A stretch of DNA of 53,437 nucleotides from Bartonella vinsonii subsp. berkhoffii ATCC 51672 (GCF_902825225.1 NZ_CADEAK010000011.1:1-53437); one strand, 5' to 3'. Counted from the stretch's first letter, positions 34,970 through 45,694 are shown. Numbers and translations are program-made. The notes: generated by a model from the letters alone, not told the origin.

Positions 34970-34990
34970 TTTTTCATGTTCTCACATTCA

Positions 34991-35653
34991 TTAGTTTAAA
35001 TGGAAATGTGCCCCTGTTTGTTTCATAAGGGAGCGCTCAGTTAAAGCAAGAAGCGTTTGGGCACGGATTCCAATATCTGGAGCTTCGAGGAGAGCTTGCT
35101 TTTCTGCTGGTGTAAAGGGGATGAGGGCTGAAAAAGCGTTAACTAATAGAGCCGTGGGGGCTTGTATGATACTGCTCCAATTATATTCTATTTCATGTAC
35201 AGTGAGGTATTTCTCAACAATGTCGAGGAGGTTTTCTCTATTAATGTTTTCTGCAATGTTGGGTTCTTCTAAATCTTTTATGTTCGATCGGATGAGAGCC
35301 GTTCGATAGGGCTTTGTGTTCACCAGTTCTTGTTCTAAGGTGAAGCGGCAAACGCCTTGTAATATAATGAAAAGCTGCCCATTTCCCGTTTCATTGTAGT
35401 TTGTAATACGCCCTATGCAGCCTATTTTGTAAAGAGGTGTGGAAAAGTGGTTTGTATCCGATGAAAGTGGTTGAATGATTCCTAATAAGCGGTTGGATAC
35501 CATAACATTTTCAACCATTTCAAGCGCTTCTGGTTCAAAAATGTTCAGCGATAAAAAACCACCTGGTAGTAAGAGTGCTCCTTCTACTGGGAAAAGAGCA
35601 ATTTGCTTTGGTAAGTCATCTTCGCAACTGTAAGAGATATTGCCCGCTTTCAT
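34991..35653 (-). CDS. LON substrate-binding-domain protein
   Basis: 220-aa protein consisting of the N-terminal domain of Lon proteases (ALFPVEGALLLPGGFLSLNIFEP at the start, GCIGRITNYNETGNGQLFIILQG in the middle) without ATPase or protease domains. Stand-alone LON domains probably bind unfolded substrates; the function is unproven. I prefer ATG 35653 over a TTG at 35677, because relatives begin shortly before the IALFPV segment. The gene order with a Trm112-like protein is common in Alphaproteobacteria. Confidence 0.85.
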   Translation of the reverse strand: MKAGNISYSCEDDLPKQIALFPVEGALLLPGGFLSLNIFEPEALEMVENVMVSNRLLGIIQPLSSDTNHFSTPLYKIGCIGRITNYNETGNGQLFIILQGVCRFTLEQELVNTKPYRTALIRSNIKDLEEPNIAENINRENLLDIVEKYLTVHEIEYNWSSIIQAPTALLVNAFSALIPFTPAEKQALLEAPDIGIRAQTLLALTERSLMKQTGAHFHLN

Positions 35654-36159
35654 GAGTATCTTGCAACCTTTATTCAATGAAGTTTGGTATGTAATAGCTG
35701 TAATTTATGACACTATTGAGAGACAAAAAAGTGAGAGAGAAGAAAATCAATCCGCAAATCAATCCCAACCCGCAAATCAATTCTTTGTGCGTTAAGATTA
35801 TTTAAAATATCTGAAATCTTTGGTTTTAAAAGATGTGAAACTCCGTGGTTAGGGTTGAGGTGCAAAAGGAGAGGGTATTACTTTGTAATTCTTATTACTT
35901 TGTCATCCTTTTGAGTGCGTGAAATTTTGTATTTTTTAAGTTGTGTTTTTGTTATGGCCTTGGCAATTTTTCTCCTGATTTCTTGAAAAGTGGCCATCTA
36001 CAATTTCATAATACTCAAAAGACTCTTATTATACGTCTTTTAAAACAGCCTATGCAAGTTTAAAAATGAGAATAGGCTCATCACTTTACTGATGACAGTG
36101 TGATGAAGATAGGCTATAGATGAAAATATGTCGGAAAGAGCGTTGTTGTTTCTTTCATT
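35654..36159. other. Noncoding gap with short direct repeats, upstream of the glycine riboswitch
   Basis: About 500 bp between divergent transcription units. The word ccgcaaatcaat is repeated at 35752-35763 and 35770-35781. It must contain the gcv promoter, but I cannot point to one with confidence. Confidence 0.45.
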
Positions 36160-36355
36160 CTTTTGCGGGAGAGTGCAGACTGCAAACTTTCGTACCTGCC
36201 GCCGAAGGGGAAAACAGCCCATAATCTCTCAGGCTCTAAGGACCGTAAAAGAAGGACGACAGATCTGGAAAGTCGGAAAGATCCGCGCCGAAGGTGTAAG
36301 CGAAAGGTCTTGTCGCGAGTCTCTCAGGTTTGTAACAGAAGGGTGCAGAGACGGC
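36160..36355 (+). promoter_or_regulatory. Tandem glycine riboswitch
   Basis: Two glycine aptamers in series lead into the gcv operon. The first shows the conserved GCGGGAGAGT, CCGCCGAAGGGG and ATCTCTCAGGC blocks followed by AGGACCG. The second shows GCGCCGAAGGTGTAAGC and GTCTCTCAGGTTTGTAACAGA. Glycine binding normally turns on gcvT-gcvH-gcvP so that excess glycine is broken down. The distance from the second aptamer to the start codon is about 40 nt, leaving little room for a terminator, so control may be at translation. Confidence 0.93.
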
Positions 36356-36392
36356 CATATTGTGTGGGCGTGAGCGCAATTTTGGAGATATT

Positions 36393-37511
36393 ATGGGTAT
36401 AGCACAAGAATTTGAAACATCTTCTTTAAAAACACTTCCTTTACATGAATTGCATGAAAAAGCAGGAGCAAAATTTGGTGCTTTTGCTGGTTGGCAAATG
36501 CCTTTGACTTATCCTCTGGGGGTTTTGAAAGAGCATCTTCATACCCGTGCACAGGCAGGTCTTTTTGACATTTCTCATATGAAATTAATTGCTATTGAAG
36601 GACCACAAGCAATAGAATTTTTAACCTATGCTTTTCCTATTGATGCTGCATTGTTAAAGATTGGCCAATCACGCTATAATTATTTGCTTAATGAGCAGGC
36701 TGGCATTCTTGATGATCTTATTATTACCCGTTTGGCAGAGAGCCGTTTTATGCTGGTTGCCAATGCTGGGAATGCACAGGCTGATCTTGCCGAGCTTGAA
36801 AGGCGTGCTGTTGGTTTTGAATGTCAGGTCATTGCTCTTGAAAGAGTGTTGCTTGCTCTTCAAGGTCCAGAAGCAGTGGCTGTTATGGCTGATGCCGGAT
36901 TGCCTGGTAATGAACTGTTATTTATGCAAGGATTCGAACCACAACAAGATTGGTTTATAACGCGCTCTGGTTATACGGGAGAGGATGGTTTTGAAATTGC
37001 TCTTCCTATAGGGCAAGCGCGTGCAGTAGCTGAAAAATTACTGAGTGATTCTCGTGTTGAGTGGGTTGGTCTTGCAGCACGCGATAGCTTGCGGTTAGAA
37101 GCAGGGTTATGCTTGCATGGAAATGATATTACGCCTGATACAACACCCATTGAGGCCGCACTGACATGGGCTGTTCCTAAAAATGTTCGAGAAAAAGCGC
37201 AATTTTATGGGGCAAAAGCTTTTCTTGAAGCTCTTCAGAAAGGACCTTCTCGTTGTCGCGTTGGCTTAAAACCGCAAACGCGTCAACCTATTCGTGCGGG
37301 TGCTCTGCTTTTTGATGATGAGGGCAATCAGATTGGCGTAGTAACATCAGGTGGTTTTGGTCCTTCTTTTGATGATCCTGTAGCAATGGGTTATGTTCCT
37401 GTTGATTGCAAAGTTGAGGGAACGGAAGTTTTTACAGAGCTGCGTGGCAAAAAAATTGCACTGTCTGTTCATTCTCTTCCTTTTGTTGAACAACGTTATT
37501 TTAAAGGATAA
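36393..37511 (+). CDS. gcvT: Glycine cleavage system aminomethyltransferase (T protein)
   Basis: 372-aa folate-dependent aminomethyltransferase that moves the methylene group from the H protein's lipoyl arm to tetrahydrofolate and releases ammonia. Family segments: LHEKAGAKFGAFAGWQMPLTY at the N-terminus, ISHMKLIAIEGPQA, RSGYTGEDGFEI and LRLEAGLCLHGNDI. ATG 36393 follows TTTGGAGA; the frame extends upstream into the riboswitch but is not used. First gene of gcvT-gcvH-gcvP, 6 nt before gcvH. Confidence 0.96.
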   Translation: MGIAQEFETSSLKTLPLHELHEKAGAKFGAFAGWQMPLTYPLGVLKEHLHTRAQAGLFDISHMKLIAIEGPQAIEFLTYAFPIDAALLKIGQSRYNYLLNEQAGILDDLIITRLAESRFMLVANAGNAQADLAELERRAVGFECQVIALERVLLALQGPEAVAVMADAGLPGNELLFMQGFEPQQDWFITRSGYTGEDGFEIALPIGQARAVAEKLLSDSRVEWVGLAARDSLRLEAGLCLHGNDITPDTTPIEAALTWAVPKNVREKAQFYGAKAFLEALQKGPSRCRVGLKPQTRQPIRAGALLFDDEGNQIGVVTSGGFGPSFDDPVAMGYVPVDCKVEGTEVFTELRGKKIALSVHSLPFVEQRYFKG

Positions 37512-37517
37512 ATTTTT

Positions 37518-37886
37518 ATGTCTAAAACTTATTTTACACAAGATCACGAATGGCTTCGTGTTGAAGGGCAAATGGTTACTGTTGGGATCACACATTATGC
37601 ACAAGAACAATTAGGAGATTTGGTTTTTGTTGATTTGCCAAAAGAGGGAACATCCCTTTCCAAGGGGGATTCTGCTGCTGTTGTGGAATCGGTGAAAGCG
37701 GCTTCAGATGTTTATGCACCTCTTGATGGTGAAGTGGTTGAAACAAATGACGCATTGGCAAATAATCCTGAATTGGTGAATCAAAAAGCCGAAAAAGAAG
37801 GGTGGCTCTGGAAAATGACATTGCAGGATGCAACGCAACTTGAGGGGTTGCTGGATGAGGCTGCTTATAAAGCACTGATTGGATGA
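37518..37886 (+). CDS. gcvH: Glycine cleavage system H protein
   Basis: 122-aa lipoyl carrier that shuttles the aminomethyl group between GcvP and GcvT. The lipoylated lysine is K60 in [12 protein letters not shown]. Full length; the stop codon overlaps the gcvP start as ATGA, giving translational coupling. Confidence 0.97.
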   Translation: MSKTYFTQDHEWLRVEGQMVTVGITHYAQEQLGDLVFVDLPKEGTSLSKGDSAAVVESVKAASDVYAPLDGEVVETNDALANNPELVNQKAEKEGWLWKMTLQDATQLEGLLDEAAYKALIG

Positions 37887-40687
37887 GTGCTATGTTAGAG
37901 CGTCATTTTTTTTCTCGCCATATTGGGCTTCGTCCTGATGAAACACAAAAAATGCTTGATGTTTTAGGGCTTGATTGTGTTGATACACTCGTTTCTCAAG
38001 CTGTTCCACATTCTATCCATTTGGAGCGTCCGCTTCATCTTCCAAAGGCAGCAAGTGAAGGGCAAGCCTTGGAAGAACTCTCCAAGATAATGGGGCGTAA
38101 CCATGTGCATAAAAGCTTTATTGGGCAAGGATACCATGGAACTTCTGTGCCGCCGGTTATTTTGCGGAATCTTTTTGAAAATCCAGCTTGGTATACCGCT
38201 TATACACCCTATCAAGCAGAAATTAGTCAAGGCCGTTTAGAGCTTTTGTTTTATTTTCAAACATTGGTGAGTGAACTCACTGGTTTGCCTGTTGCAGCCG
38301 CTTCCCTTCTTGATGAAGCAACCGCTTTAGCTGAAGCAACCGCGGTAGCGGTACGCTTTGTGCGTGAGAAAAAAACAAAGATTTCTCTTCAGAGTCTTTT
38401 GCATCCCCAGATTCTGAGCGTTGTAGAAACGCGTGCTGAAACCCAAGGGATTCAGATTAGTCAAAATGGCGAAATTTGTTCTGATACAGCTGCGATTGTT
38501 TTGTCTTGGCCAGATACAAAAGGCTTCTTTAATGATTATGATGAAGTGATTAAGGAGGCAAAGGCAAAAGGAGCACTGGTGATAGTTGTTGCAGATCCTT
38601 TGGCCCTTACTCTTATGGAACCACCAGCGCAATGGGGGGCTGATATTGTTGTTGGTTCTATGCAGCGTTATGGAGTTCCAATGGGATTTGGGGGACCTCA
38701 TGCCGGCTATCTTGCGGTCAGTGATGCACTCACGCGCCTCATTCCAGGGCGTATTGTTGGTCAATCCGTTGATACAAAAGGGCGCGTTGGTTTTCGCTTA
38801 GCGTTGCAAACACGCGAACAACATATTCGACGCGATAAAGCTACGTCGAATATTTGTACGGCACAGGCTCTATTGGCAAATATGGCAACAGCTTATGCCG
38901 TTTGGCATGGTCCACAAGGTTTACAGGAAATTGCGCAACGGGTTCATTATTTAACATGCCGTTTTGTTGCTGGTTTAGAAGCAGCAGGGTTTCATGTTGA
39001 AGGGAAAAGTTTTTTTGATTGTGTCAGTATTTTTGTCAAGGGAAGAGCTCAAGAGATTGCACATCAAGCAAAAAGCAATGGACGTCTTATTCGTATTCTT
39101 GATGATGATAGAATTGCGATTAATTTTGATGAATTGTCGACAGAAGAAGATGCTTGCGCTTTGGCACAGCTTTTTGGTGCCCAATTGGTTGATCAAGTTT
39201 CTTCAAGACTTTGGGGGAAAGGACGTGATGCTGCTTTTCTTTCACAGCCCTTTTTTCACGCGGTTCATTCAGAAACAGATATGATGCGCTTTTTGCGTCG
39301 TTTGTCAGATAAGGATTTGGCATTAGATAGGGCAATGATTCCGCTTGGTTCTTGTACCATGAAGCTTAATGCAGCAGCTGAATTAATGCCTATCAGTTGG
39401 CCTTCGGTCGCTCATATACACCCTTTCGCTCCTAAAGAGGATGTGATGGGTTATAGGGAAATGATTCATCAACTGAATGCGTGGTTGTGTGAAATTACAG
39501 GGTTTGCACAAGTTTCTTTCCAGCCGAATTCTGGTGCTCAGGGTGAATATGCGGGGCTTTTAGCTATACGTCGTTATCACCAATCCCGAGGAGAGCATCA
39601 ACGTACGCTTTGCCTTATTCCTGCATCTGCACATGGGACCAATCCAGCTTCTGCTCATATGGCAGGTATGGAAGTCATTGTGGTGAAATGTTTAGGCGAT
39701 GGGAATGTTGATGTTGATGATCTCAAAATGAAAGCACAGTTGCATAAGGACCGCTTAGCAGCTCTCATGATTACTTATCCTTCAACCCATGGCGTTTATG
39801 AGGAAAGTGTTAAGGACATTTGCTCTGTTATCCATGAAAATGGCGGACAAGTTTATTTTGATGGTGCTAATCTGAATGCACTTGTTGGGCTTGCTCGTCC
39901 AGCAGATATTGGGGCGGATGTTTGTCATATGAACCTGCATAAAACCTTTGCTATTCCCCATGGTGGTGGTGGTCCTGGTGTGGGGCCGATTGGAGTGGCA
40001 GAACATCTCAAACCATTTTTACCAGGTCATGAACAAGAGGGAACAACGCATGCAGTTTCAGCTGCTCCTTATGGAAGTGCATCTATTCTTGTTATTACGT
40101 GGATGTATATTCGAATGATGGGCGCTGATGGTTTGAAATATGCAACGCAAACAGCAATTTTGAATGCGAATTATATTGCTGCGCGTCTTTCTCAATCTTA
40201 TTCTATTCTTTATCGAGGTAAGCATGGACGTGTTGCTCATGAATGTATTGTGGATACGTGCATATTGAAAGATCAATATGGGATCAGTGTTGATGATATT
40301 GCAAAACGTTTGATCGATTATGGGTTTCATGCGCCAACGATGTCTTTTCCTGTCCCTGGAACTTTGATGATTGAGCCAACGGAATCAGAGCCAAAAGTGG
40401 AGATTGATCGTTTTTGTGATGCTTTGCTTTTGATTGCTGAAGAAGCTAAGAAAGTTGGTGCAGGGATTTGGCCAAAAGATGATAATCCATTGGTTCATGC
40501 GCCACACACGTTGGTAGATACGCTCGATGATGCTTGGGCACGACCTTATTCACGACAAGAGGCTGCTTTCCCCAATTGCTCTCTTGATCCAGCGAATAAA
40601 TATTGGCCTCCGGTTTCCCGTATTGATAATGTTGCGGGAGATCGAATGCTTATTTGTTCTTGTCCGCCATTGGGGAATACCTATTAA
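37883..40687 (+). CDS. gcvP: Glycine dehydrogenase (decarboxylating), P protein
   Basis: 934-aa PLP enzyme that decarboxylates glycine and loads the residue onto GcvH. It is the single-chain form (N and C halves fused). The N-terminus has [14 protein letters not shown], the glycine-rich [15 protein letters not shown] loop is present, and the PLP lysine is K687 in [16 protein letters not shown]. Length is about 20-30 residues short of the E. coli enzyme, normal for the family. Last gene of the operon, followed by a terminator. Confidence 0.97.
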   Translation: MSAMLERHFFSRHIGLRPDETQKMLDVLGLDCVDTLVSQAVPHSIHLERPLHLPKAASEGQALEELSKIMGRNHVHKSFIGQGYHGTSVPPVILRNLFENPAWYTAYTPYQAEISQGRLELLFYFQTLVSELTGLPVAAASLLDEATALAEATAVAVRFVREKKTKISLQSLLHPQILSVVETRAETQGIQISQNGEICSDTAAIVLSWPDTKGFFNDYDEVIKEAKAKGALVIVVADPLALTLMEPPAQWGADIVVGSMQRYGVPMGFGGPHAGYLAVSDALTRLIPGRIVGQSVDTKGRVGFRLALQTREQHIRRDKATSNICTAQALLANMATAYAVWHGPQGLQEIAQRVHYLTCRFVAGLEAAGFHVEGKSFFDCVSIFVKGRAQEIAHQAKSNGRLIRILDDDRIAINFDELSTEEDACALAQLFGAQLVDQVSSRLWGKGRDAAFLSQPFFHAVHSETDMMRFLRRLSDKDLALDRAMIPLGSCTMKLNAAAELMPISWPSVAHIHPFAPKEDVMGYREMIHQLNAWLCEITGFAQVSFQPNSGAQGEYAGLLAIRRYHQSRGEHQRTLCLIPASAHGTNPASAHMAGMEVIVVKCLGDGNVDVDDLKMKAQLHKDRLAALMITYPSTHGVYEESVKDICSVIHENGGQVYFDGANLNALVGLARPADIGADVCHMNLHKTFAIPHGGGGPGVGPIGVAEHLKPFLPGHEQEGTTHAVSAAPYGSASILVITWMYIRMMGADGLKYATQTAILNANYIAARLSQSYSILYRGKHGRVAHECIVDTCILKDQYGISVDDIAKRLIDYGFHAPTMSFPVPGTLMIEPTESEPKVEIDRFCDALLLIAEEAKKVGAGIWPKDDNPLVHAPHTLVDTLDDAWARPYSRQEAAFPNCSLDPANKYWPPVSRIDNVAGDRMLICSCPPLGNTY

Positions 40688-40707
40688 ATTTAGTTTTGCT
40701 ATAACTG

Positions 40708-40739
40708 AAAAAGCCTGCGCATTTTGTGTGGGCTTTTTT
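40708..40739 (+). terminator. Rho-independent terminator after gcvP
   Basis: Outer arms aaaaagcc (40708-40715) and ggcttttt (40731-40738) with an inner imperfect GC stem and TTTT loop. It is 21 nt after the gcvP stop and may serve both directions. The remaining stretch to 40986 holds nothing recognisable. Confidence 0.85.
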
Positions 40740-40986
40740 ATTCTTGTTAGCTGATATTCATCTCTCGTGCGTTTGTTTTTATCTTAAGGGCTATACTCAA
40801 ATGGATATTATCTGCTCCCTTTCTTCTTCTCATGCATGGTTTTTAAGCATTTTGATAGATAATATTGATGAAGAGAATGGGAGGTATCGAAAGAGTCTCT
40901 CCGATTATCGTGAGGTATTTTGCGGAAGGGCGCGCATAAGAGCATTTTCTAAAATGATGATTTTAGCCACGTTTTTTAAAAGAGTT

Positions 40987-42105
40987 TTAAATGTAAATGC
41001 GTTTATAGCGGTGACCTAGAGACGTCAGAATTTCATTGGGGATAGTACCTGCATCTGTCGATACTTTTTCAAGGGTTTGGTGCGATCCAATGAGTTCTAC
41101 CCAATCACCTCTTTGAGGTTTTTTATCAAGATCGGTAGCATCAACAACGAGGGAATCCATAGAAATACGCCCAACAATGGGAAGTCTCTTGCCGTTGAAA
41201 TAAACCGCACCTTTATGAGAAAGAGCGCGTAGCCAACCATCTGCATAGCCGATAGAAATGGTTGCAAGAGTGCTTGGTCTTTGGGTCATGAAACTTCCTT
41301 CATAACCCACAGGGGCTCCTGCCTCAACAGAGCGGATTTGAGAGACTTGGGCTTCAAGCTTTAAAACAGGTTTAAGTGGCGTTGACTGTTTGCCACGGGG
41401 ATCACTTCCATAAAGTGCAATGCCGGGGCGAACGAGGTCAAAATAAAAATCGTTCCCAAGAAAAATACCTCCAGAATTAGCAAAAGAAACTTTGCAAGCA
41501 GGAAGTTGCGCAAGGATGGCTTTTAAAGCAGTCAATTGTGTATTATTGGATGGATGTGTGCTCTCCTCTCCATTCGCGAGATGACTGAGAATATATTTTA
41601 TCTCTGCTACCTCGAAAATCGCGGGCTGTTTGATGAGTTTTTGTATTTCTTGTTTATCAAGCCCTAATCGGTTCATATTGGTATCGAGTTGAATAATTGC
41701 TGGAAATCTTTTATCCTTTTTTTGGCAAAGTGTTTGCCAGTCTTCGAGAGCATTCCAAGAATTCAGAACAGGAATAATTCCTGCTTCAGCTATAAGTTCT
41801 TCTGTATTATGTGGAAGTCCGTTAAGAATAGCAATCATCACATTTTTGGGTAAAATGCTTTTTAAGTTTAGCGCTTCTTCAATTTGGGCTACAAAAAAAG
41901 TGCGGCATCCAGCCTGATAAAGTGCAGGAGCAATTTTGTTAACACCTAGCCCATAGGCATCTGCTTTTACAACTGCAGAACATTCGGTTGGAAAAACATG
42001 TTGGGCTAAAGTTCTATAATTTCCAACAATAGCACGCACATTGATAGTTGCTACAGCTGTAAAGGTAAGTGATGCGTTTGCTTCATCATTAACGGATTTG
42101 TTCAT
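40987..42105 (-). CDS. alr: Alanine racemase
   Basis: 372-aa PLP enzyme making D-alanine for peptidoglycan. The PLP lysine is K47 in VVKADAYGLG. The barrel continues with QLDTNMNRLGL and ANSGGIFL, and the second catalytic region GYEGSFMTQRPS ... ISIGYADGW lies in the C-terminal half. Full length for the family. Monocistronic, convergent with the gcv operon. Confidence 0.95.
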   Translation of the reverse strand: MNKSVNDEANASLTFTAVATINVRAIVGNYRTLAQHVFPTECSAVVKADAYGLGVNKIAPALYQAGCRTFFVAQIEEALNLKSILPKNVMIAILNGLPHNTEELIAEAGIIPVLNSWNALEDWQTLCQKKDKRFPAIIQLDTNMNRLGLDKQEIQKLIKQPAIFEVAEIKYILSHLANGEESTHPSNNTQLTALKAILAQLPACKVSFANSGGIFLGNDFYFDLVRPGIALYGSDPRGKQSTPLKPVLKLEAQVSQIRSVEAGAPVGYEGSFMTQRPSTLATISIGYADGWLRALSHKGAVYFNGKRLPIVGRISMDSLVVDATDLDKKPQRGDWVELIGSHQTLEKVSTDAGTIPNEILTSLGHRYKRIYI

Positions 42106-42416
42106 TTTAAAATCCTATTTGTGTTAGTGACATATGAAGTTCCCTTTGGTTATTTTATATAAGTTTTTATGATATATGGAAAGGGTGTGCATACGGTTTG
42201 TTCTTGTTAAAATCATGAGCGGTCCATAGTGGATGAGGTGCCATAATTTTTTGATATAAAATGCTAACTCTTATAACAAGAAATATTGCGTTTTATGGGT
42301 GAGATTGTGGACAGATGCTTCTCTGATCATTGGATGAAGAAGAGACTTTTATTTTTTCCTTGGTTGAGTTTTATTAAAGATAAAAGCTACTTTGTGTATT
42401 GTATTGTTATTTCATA
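42106..42416. other. Noncoding gap upstream of alr and the DUF3472-like pseudogene
   Basis: About 310 bp between two divergent genes. No coding frame or obvious hairpin. Confidence 0.45.
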
Positions 42417-43418
42417 ATGAAATTAAATCTTTTTTGTATTGTTTTTAGTTAGCGCGCCAAGTTATGCTGTTAGTCCGGGTGGAATTGTTTCTATTCAACA
42501 TGCATGGCTTGCTTATTCAGAATTTAACAAATTATCTTTTTTTCGGCAGATCGGTCATGACGGTGGAGCGCGTTCTCTTTATTTCTGGGCAAACCAGTTT
42601 TTCTTTAAAAATGGAGATGTTGGATATATTGGTTTACAAAATAGCGGAGGTGTTCATTTTTTTTAATTATTCTATTTGGAAGGCTGTAGGTTGGAAGCGT
42701 GGACAGTGTCATTATTTCAGTCATGAAGGCTCTGGAGTGCAATGTGATATTAAAGTGCCTTGGAAAATAGGGCATCAGTACAAATTAGATGTTTCAAAAA
42801 ACAAAAACTTGGTTACTGGTACTATAACAGACTTAACGAATGGTAAAAAAACGATAGTGGGTGTTATTGAAGTTCCAAAAACATATGATAAGTTTCGTGG
42901 TTCTCTTGGTTTTGTTGAAGAATATTCTCAAGGGAATAATCAGCTTTCATCCTGTTTTGTGATGGGTATGCAACGTTCAATTTTTAGAAATCCTATAGGT
43001 GATGGCACAATAAAAGCAAAGCATCTACACTTACGGAAATTGCAATGATCCTTATGTGGTTCAAGCTTACTGTGATAATAATTCTTGCACTAATGTTGTG
43101 AATGATCTTAAAGGGATACCGTCACCTCATGCACCTAAAGTTTCTTTTATAAATGGGAAAAATTTGAGTGCGCAAACTCTTTCTGATACATTGAAAACAG
43201 TTAATTTGGTTGTTCTTCGTTCCCAAGATGGTTATTGGGCACCCAATATTTACTTTCCACAACCCGGCCCGTTTGCGTGGAAATCAATTTTTGTTAATCA
43301 CCGCGCTACCTAGGGATCATCCCTTCATGTCAATAACAGTGTGAAGAAGGTTAATAGGGGAGTAAAGATAATGTATCTGTCTGATGGTAAAAGCTGGAAA
43401 GTTATAAAAACGCGCTAA
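42417..43418 (+). pseudogene. Secreted DUF3472-like protein, frameshifted and interrupted
   Basis: An ancestral protein of about 330 aa is recovered by joining frames: a signal peptide (MKLN... FFVLFLVSAPSYA), then the hallmark-like WANQFFFKNGDVGYIGLQ, a middle part (QCDIKVPWKIGHQYKLDV) and a C-terminal part (YGNCNDPYVVQAYC ... IKTR). Lesions: an indel in the T-run at 42430-42436, the T8 tract at 42657-42664, a frame change near 43030, and an in-frame TAG at 43311-43313 with coding-like sequence continuing to a TAA at 43416. DUF3472 is my best family guess; the function of that family is unknown to me. Confidence 0.7.
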
Positions 43419-44001
43419 ATCGGTTATTGATCAGTTTTTTAATACCGCCAATATTTGTGTTTTGTAGAAGGTAACAAGCATAAATTTAGCAGTATTTGTG
43501 TAAATGACTTTGTTAGATGAAAATTTATTTTAGAATATCCTCTCTTGCTTTGATAAAGACACGAATGGCAAACTGTATTATGTGTTGTATTGAATGGAGC
43601 GTGTTCAATGGAGATAAATTTTTGTTCTATTTTTGTAGAGTTGATTCAGTATGAGCCTTTTGTACACTACAATTATTGCTGAAATGATCCTTAAAATTTT
43701 GTATTGCTTTGTTATAAACGAAGATGATGCAACCTAATGCTCTGTGCATGGTTTTCCTTTGGTTTTTGTTAAGAGTGTATGTTTAATTTTTTGATTCATG
43801 ACTCAGATATAATATAAGAGAAATATTTTTATAGTCTTTGACGGTAGGGTTTAAAAGTGTTTCTTTTTCGGTTATTCAAAATACAAAAATGTTGCGTGAG
43901 TGCTTTATGTTTTAAGAGAAATATTGGCAGGTGATTGGATAAGCATTATATCATTTCGAAGTCTTAAGTTTATATTTAGTAAAGAGATAAGGAAGAGTTT
44001 T
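43419..44001. other. Noncoding gap before fpr
   Basis: About 580 bp, AT-rich. Only the fpr ribosome site AAGGAAG at its right end is recognisable. Confidence 0.45.
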
Positions 44002-44832
44002 ATGAATACACCTGCTAGCAATGTTCAATCAAATATCAGTGGTGTTGCGTCAGACTTTCCGATTCCTGAAAATGTGTTCGCGCTTAGCGTCCAAGAGGTT
44101 TATCACTACACAGACCGTTTGTTTAAATTTCGCCTGAATCGTCCGGAAAGTTTTCGTTTTCGTTCAGGTGAATTTGTGATGATTGGTTTGCCAAATGCAG
44201 AAAAGCCAATTTATCGTGCTTATTCGATTGCAAGCCCCTTCTGGGATGAACAGCTTGAGTTTTTTTCCATTAAAGTTCCAGGTGGTTCCCTGACCGAACA
44301 TCTCCAAAAAATTAAAATTGGTGATACCGTTCTCATGCGTAAAAAGTCTACTGGTACATTGGTTCTTGATGCTCTTATTCCTGGAAAACGTCTTTATCTT
44401 CTTTCAACAGGAACAGGGGTTGCTCCGTTTGCGAGTCTTATTCGTGATCCTGAAACTTATGAAAAATTTTCAGAAGTTGTTCTTATTCAAACAACCCGTG
44501 AACGGGATGAGCTTGCTTATGCAAAAGATCTTGTTGTTTCTTTACAAGAAGATCCACTGATTGGTGAGTATGTACAACAGTTAAAATTTTATCCTATGAC
44601 CACTCGCGAACCTTCTGAGCATATGGGGCGTATTACGACTGTTATGGAGAATGGCACTTTCTTTGAAACGACAGGTTTACCGAAGATCAATCCTGATGAA
44701 GATCGTGTGATGATTTGTGGTTCTATGGCAATGCTGAAGGATTGTGCAAGGATGTGTGAATCCTTTGGCCTTGTTGAAGGAGCAAATAATGCTCCTGCTA
44801 CGTATGTCGTAGAGCGTGCTTTTGTAGGGTAA
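44002..44832 (+). CDS. fpr: Ferredoxin-NADP(+) reductase
   Basis: 276-aa flavoprotein that exchanges electrons between NADPH and ferredoxin/flavodoxin. FAD-binding RAYSIASP, the GGSLTEHL region and NADP-binding STGTGVAPFASLIRD are all present, with the C-terminal ATYVVERAFVG typical of the bacterial (Azotobacter/Rhizobiales) subclass. Start ATG 44002 is preceded by AAGGAAGAG; the frame is open 102 nt further upstream, but that part does not resemble the family. A decayed copy of the gene's own 3' end follows. Confidence 0.94.
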   Translation: MNTPASNVQSNISGVASDFPIPENVFALSVQEVYHYTDRLFKFRLNRPESFRFRSGEFVMIGLPNAEKPIYRAYSIASPFWDEQLEFFSIKVPGGSLTEHLQKIKIGDTVLMRKKSTGTLVLDALIPGKRLYLLSTGTGVAPFASLIRDPETYEKFSEVVLIQTTRERDELAYAKDLVVSLQEDPLIGEYVQQLKFYPMTTREPSEHMGRITTVMENGTFFETTGLPKINPDEDRVMICGSMAMLKDCARMCESFGLVEGANNAPATYVVERAFVG

Positions 44833-44859
44833 AAGAATAGCTCTCCTGTGGCTTCTCTG

Positions 44860-45058
44860 GAGAATGGCATTTTCTTTGAAACGACAGGTTTACCTAAGAT
44901 TAATCCTGATGAAGATTGTGTGATGATTTGTGGACCCATGTTATGCTAAGGGGGCAATATGGAAAGATTGTGCTGGCATGTGCGAGTCCTTCTGTGTTGT
45001 TGAAGGAGCAAATAATGCTCTTGCACCTTATGTCGTAGAGCGCGCTTTTGTGGGTTGA
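44860..45058 (+). pseudogene. Decayed tandem duplicate of the fpr 3' end
   Basis: Sequence from gagaatggca to the terminal GAGCGCGCTTTTGTGGGT repeats 44645-44832 of fpr with scattered substitutions and indels (for example an early stop in the copy of the CGSMAML region). It keeps blocks such as GTGTGATGATTTGTGG and GAAGGAGCAAATAATGCTC. It has no start and codes only the last 60 or so residues, so it is a partial tandem duplication in decay. Confidence 0.88.
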
Positions 45059-45102
45059 GAGGATAGTTGTGCTGCTGTATGTGCTAATGTGCTGATCGCA
45101 TC

Positions 45103-45694
45103 CTAATTGCCAGCTGCTATCAGTTTAGGAGGAGCTATCCAAGAACCTCCAATGCAGAAGACGTTAGGGAGTAGAAGCCATTGAGTGGTGTTTTTTTGTG
45201 TAATCCCGCCTGTGGGGAAAAATTGGATTTCGGGGAAAGGGGAGGCTAGAGCTTGAAGAAAGGCAATACTGCCTGCTGCCTCAGCTGGGAAAAATTTAAG
45301 ATATGAATAGTCTTGATCCTTTGCTTGCATTAATTCACTGGGTGTCATCACACTAGGGAGAAATGGGATTTCACTGTTTTTTGCATAATTGATTAAGTCG
45401 TTTGATAATCCAGGGCTTACGATAAATTTTGCTCCTGCGCGTTCGGCTTGTTCATAGTGCTTTCTGTTGAGGCTTGTTCCTGCTCCAACAATTGTTTCAG
45501 GGACTTCTTTGTATAATTTCTTTTATTGCATCGCATGCATTTGGCGTACGCAATGTAATCTCAATTGTTTTCAATCCACCTTTGACAAAAGTGCGTGCTA
45601 AGGGCACCGCACTTTTCGAGTCGTCAATGTGTAGAACAGGTATGAAAGTTTGTGTTTGGAGAAGTGAGATAAAAGATGTTCTCTTTTTTGACAC
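45103..45694 (-). pseudogene. eda: 2-keto-3-deoxy-6-phosphogluconate aldolase, frameshifted
   Basis: Two frames form one class I aldolase. 45694-45497 gives MSKKRTSFISLLQTQTFIPV ... IEITLRTPNACDAIKEII, with the active-site glutamate. From about 45514 the second frame gives KEVPETIVGAGTSLN ... FIVSPGLSNDL ... YLKFFPAEAAG, with the Schiff-base lysine in LKFFPAE, to a stop at 45103. A single extra base in ATACAAAGAAG accounts for the break. All else is intact at about 197 aa, so loss is recent. Eda splits KDPG to pyruvate and glyceraldehyde 3-phosphate in the Entner-Doudoroff route. Confidence 0.88.

Noticed and set aside
38327-38764. 145-codon minus-strand frame inside gcvP
   Set aside because: Shadow of gcvP; no start signal or domain.
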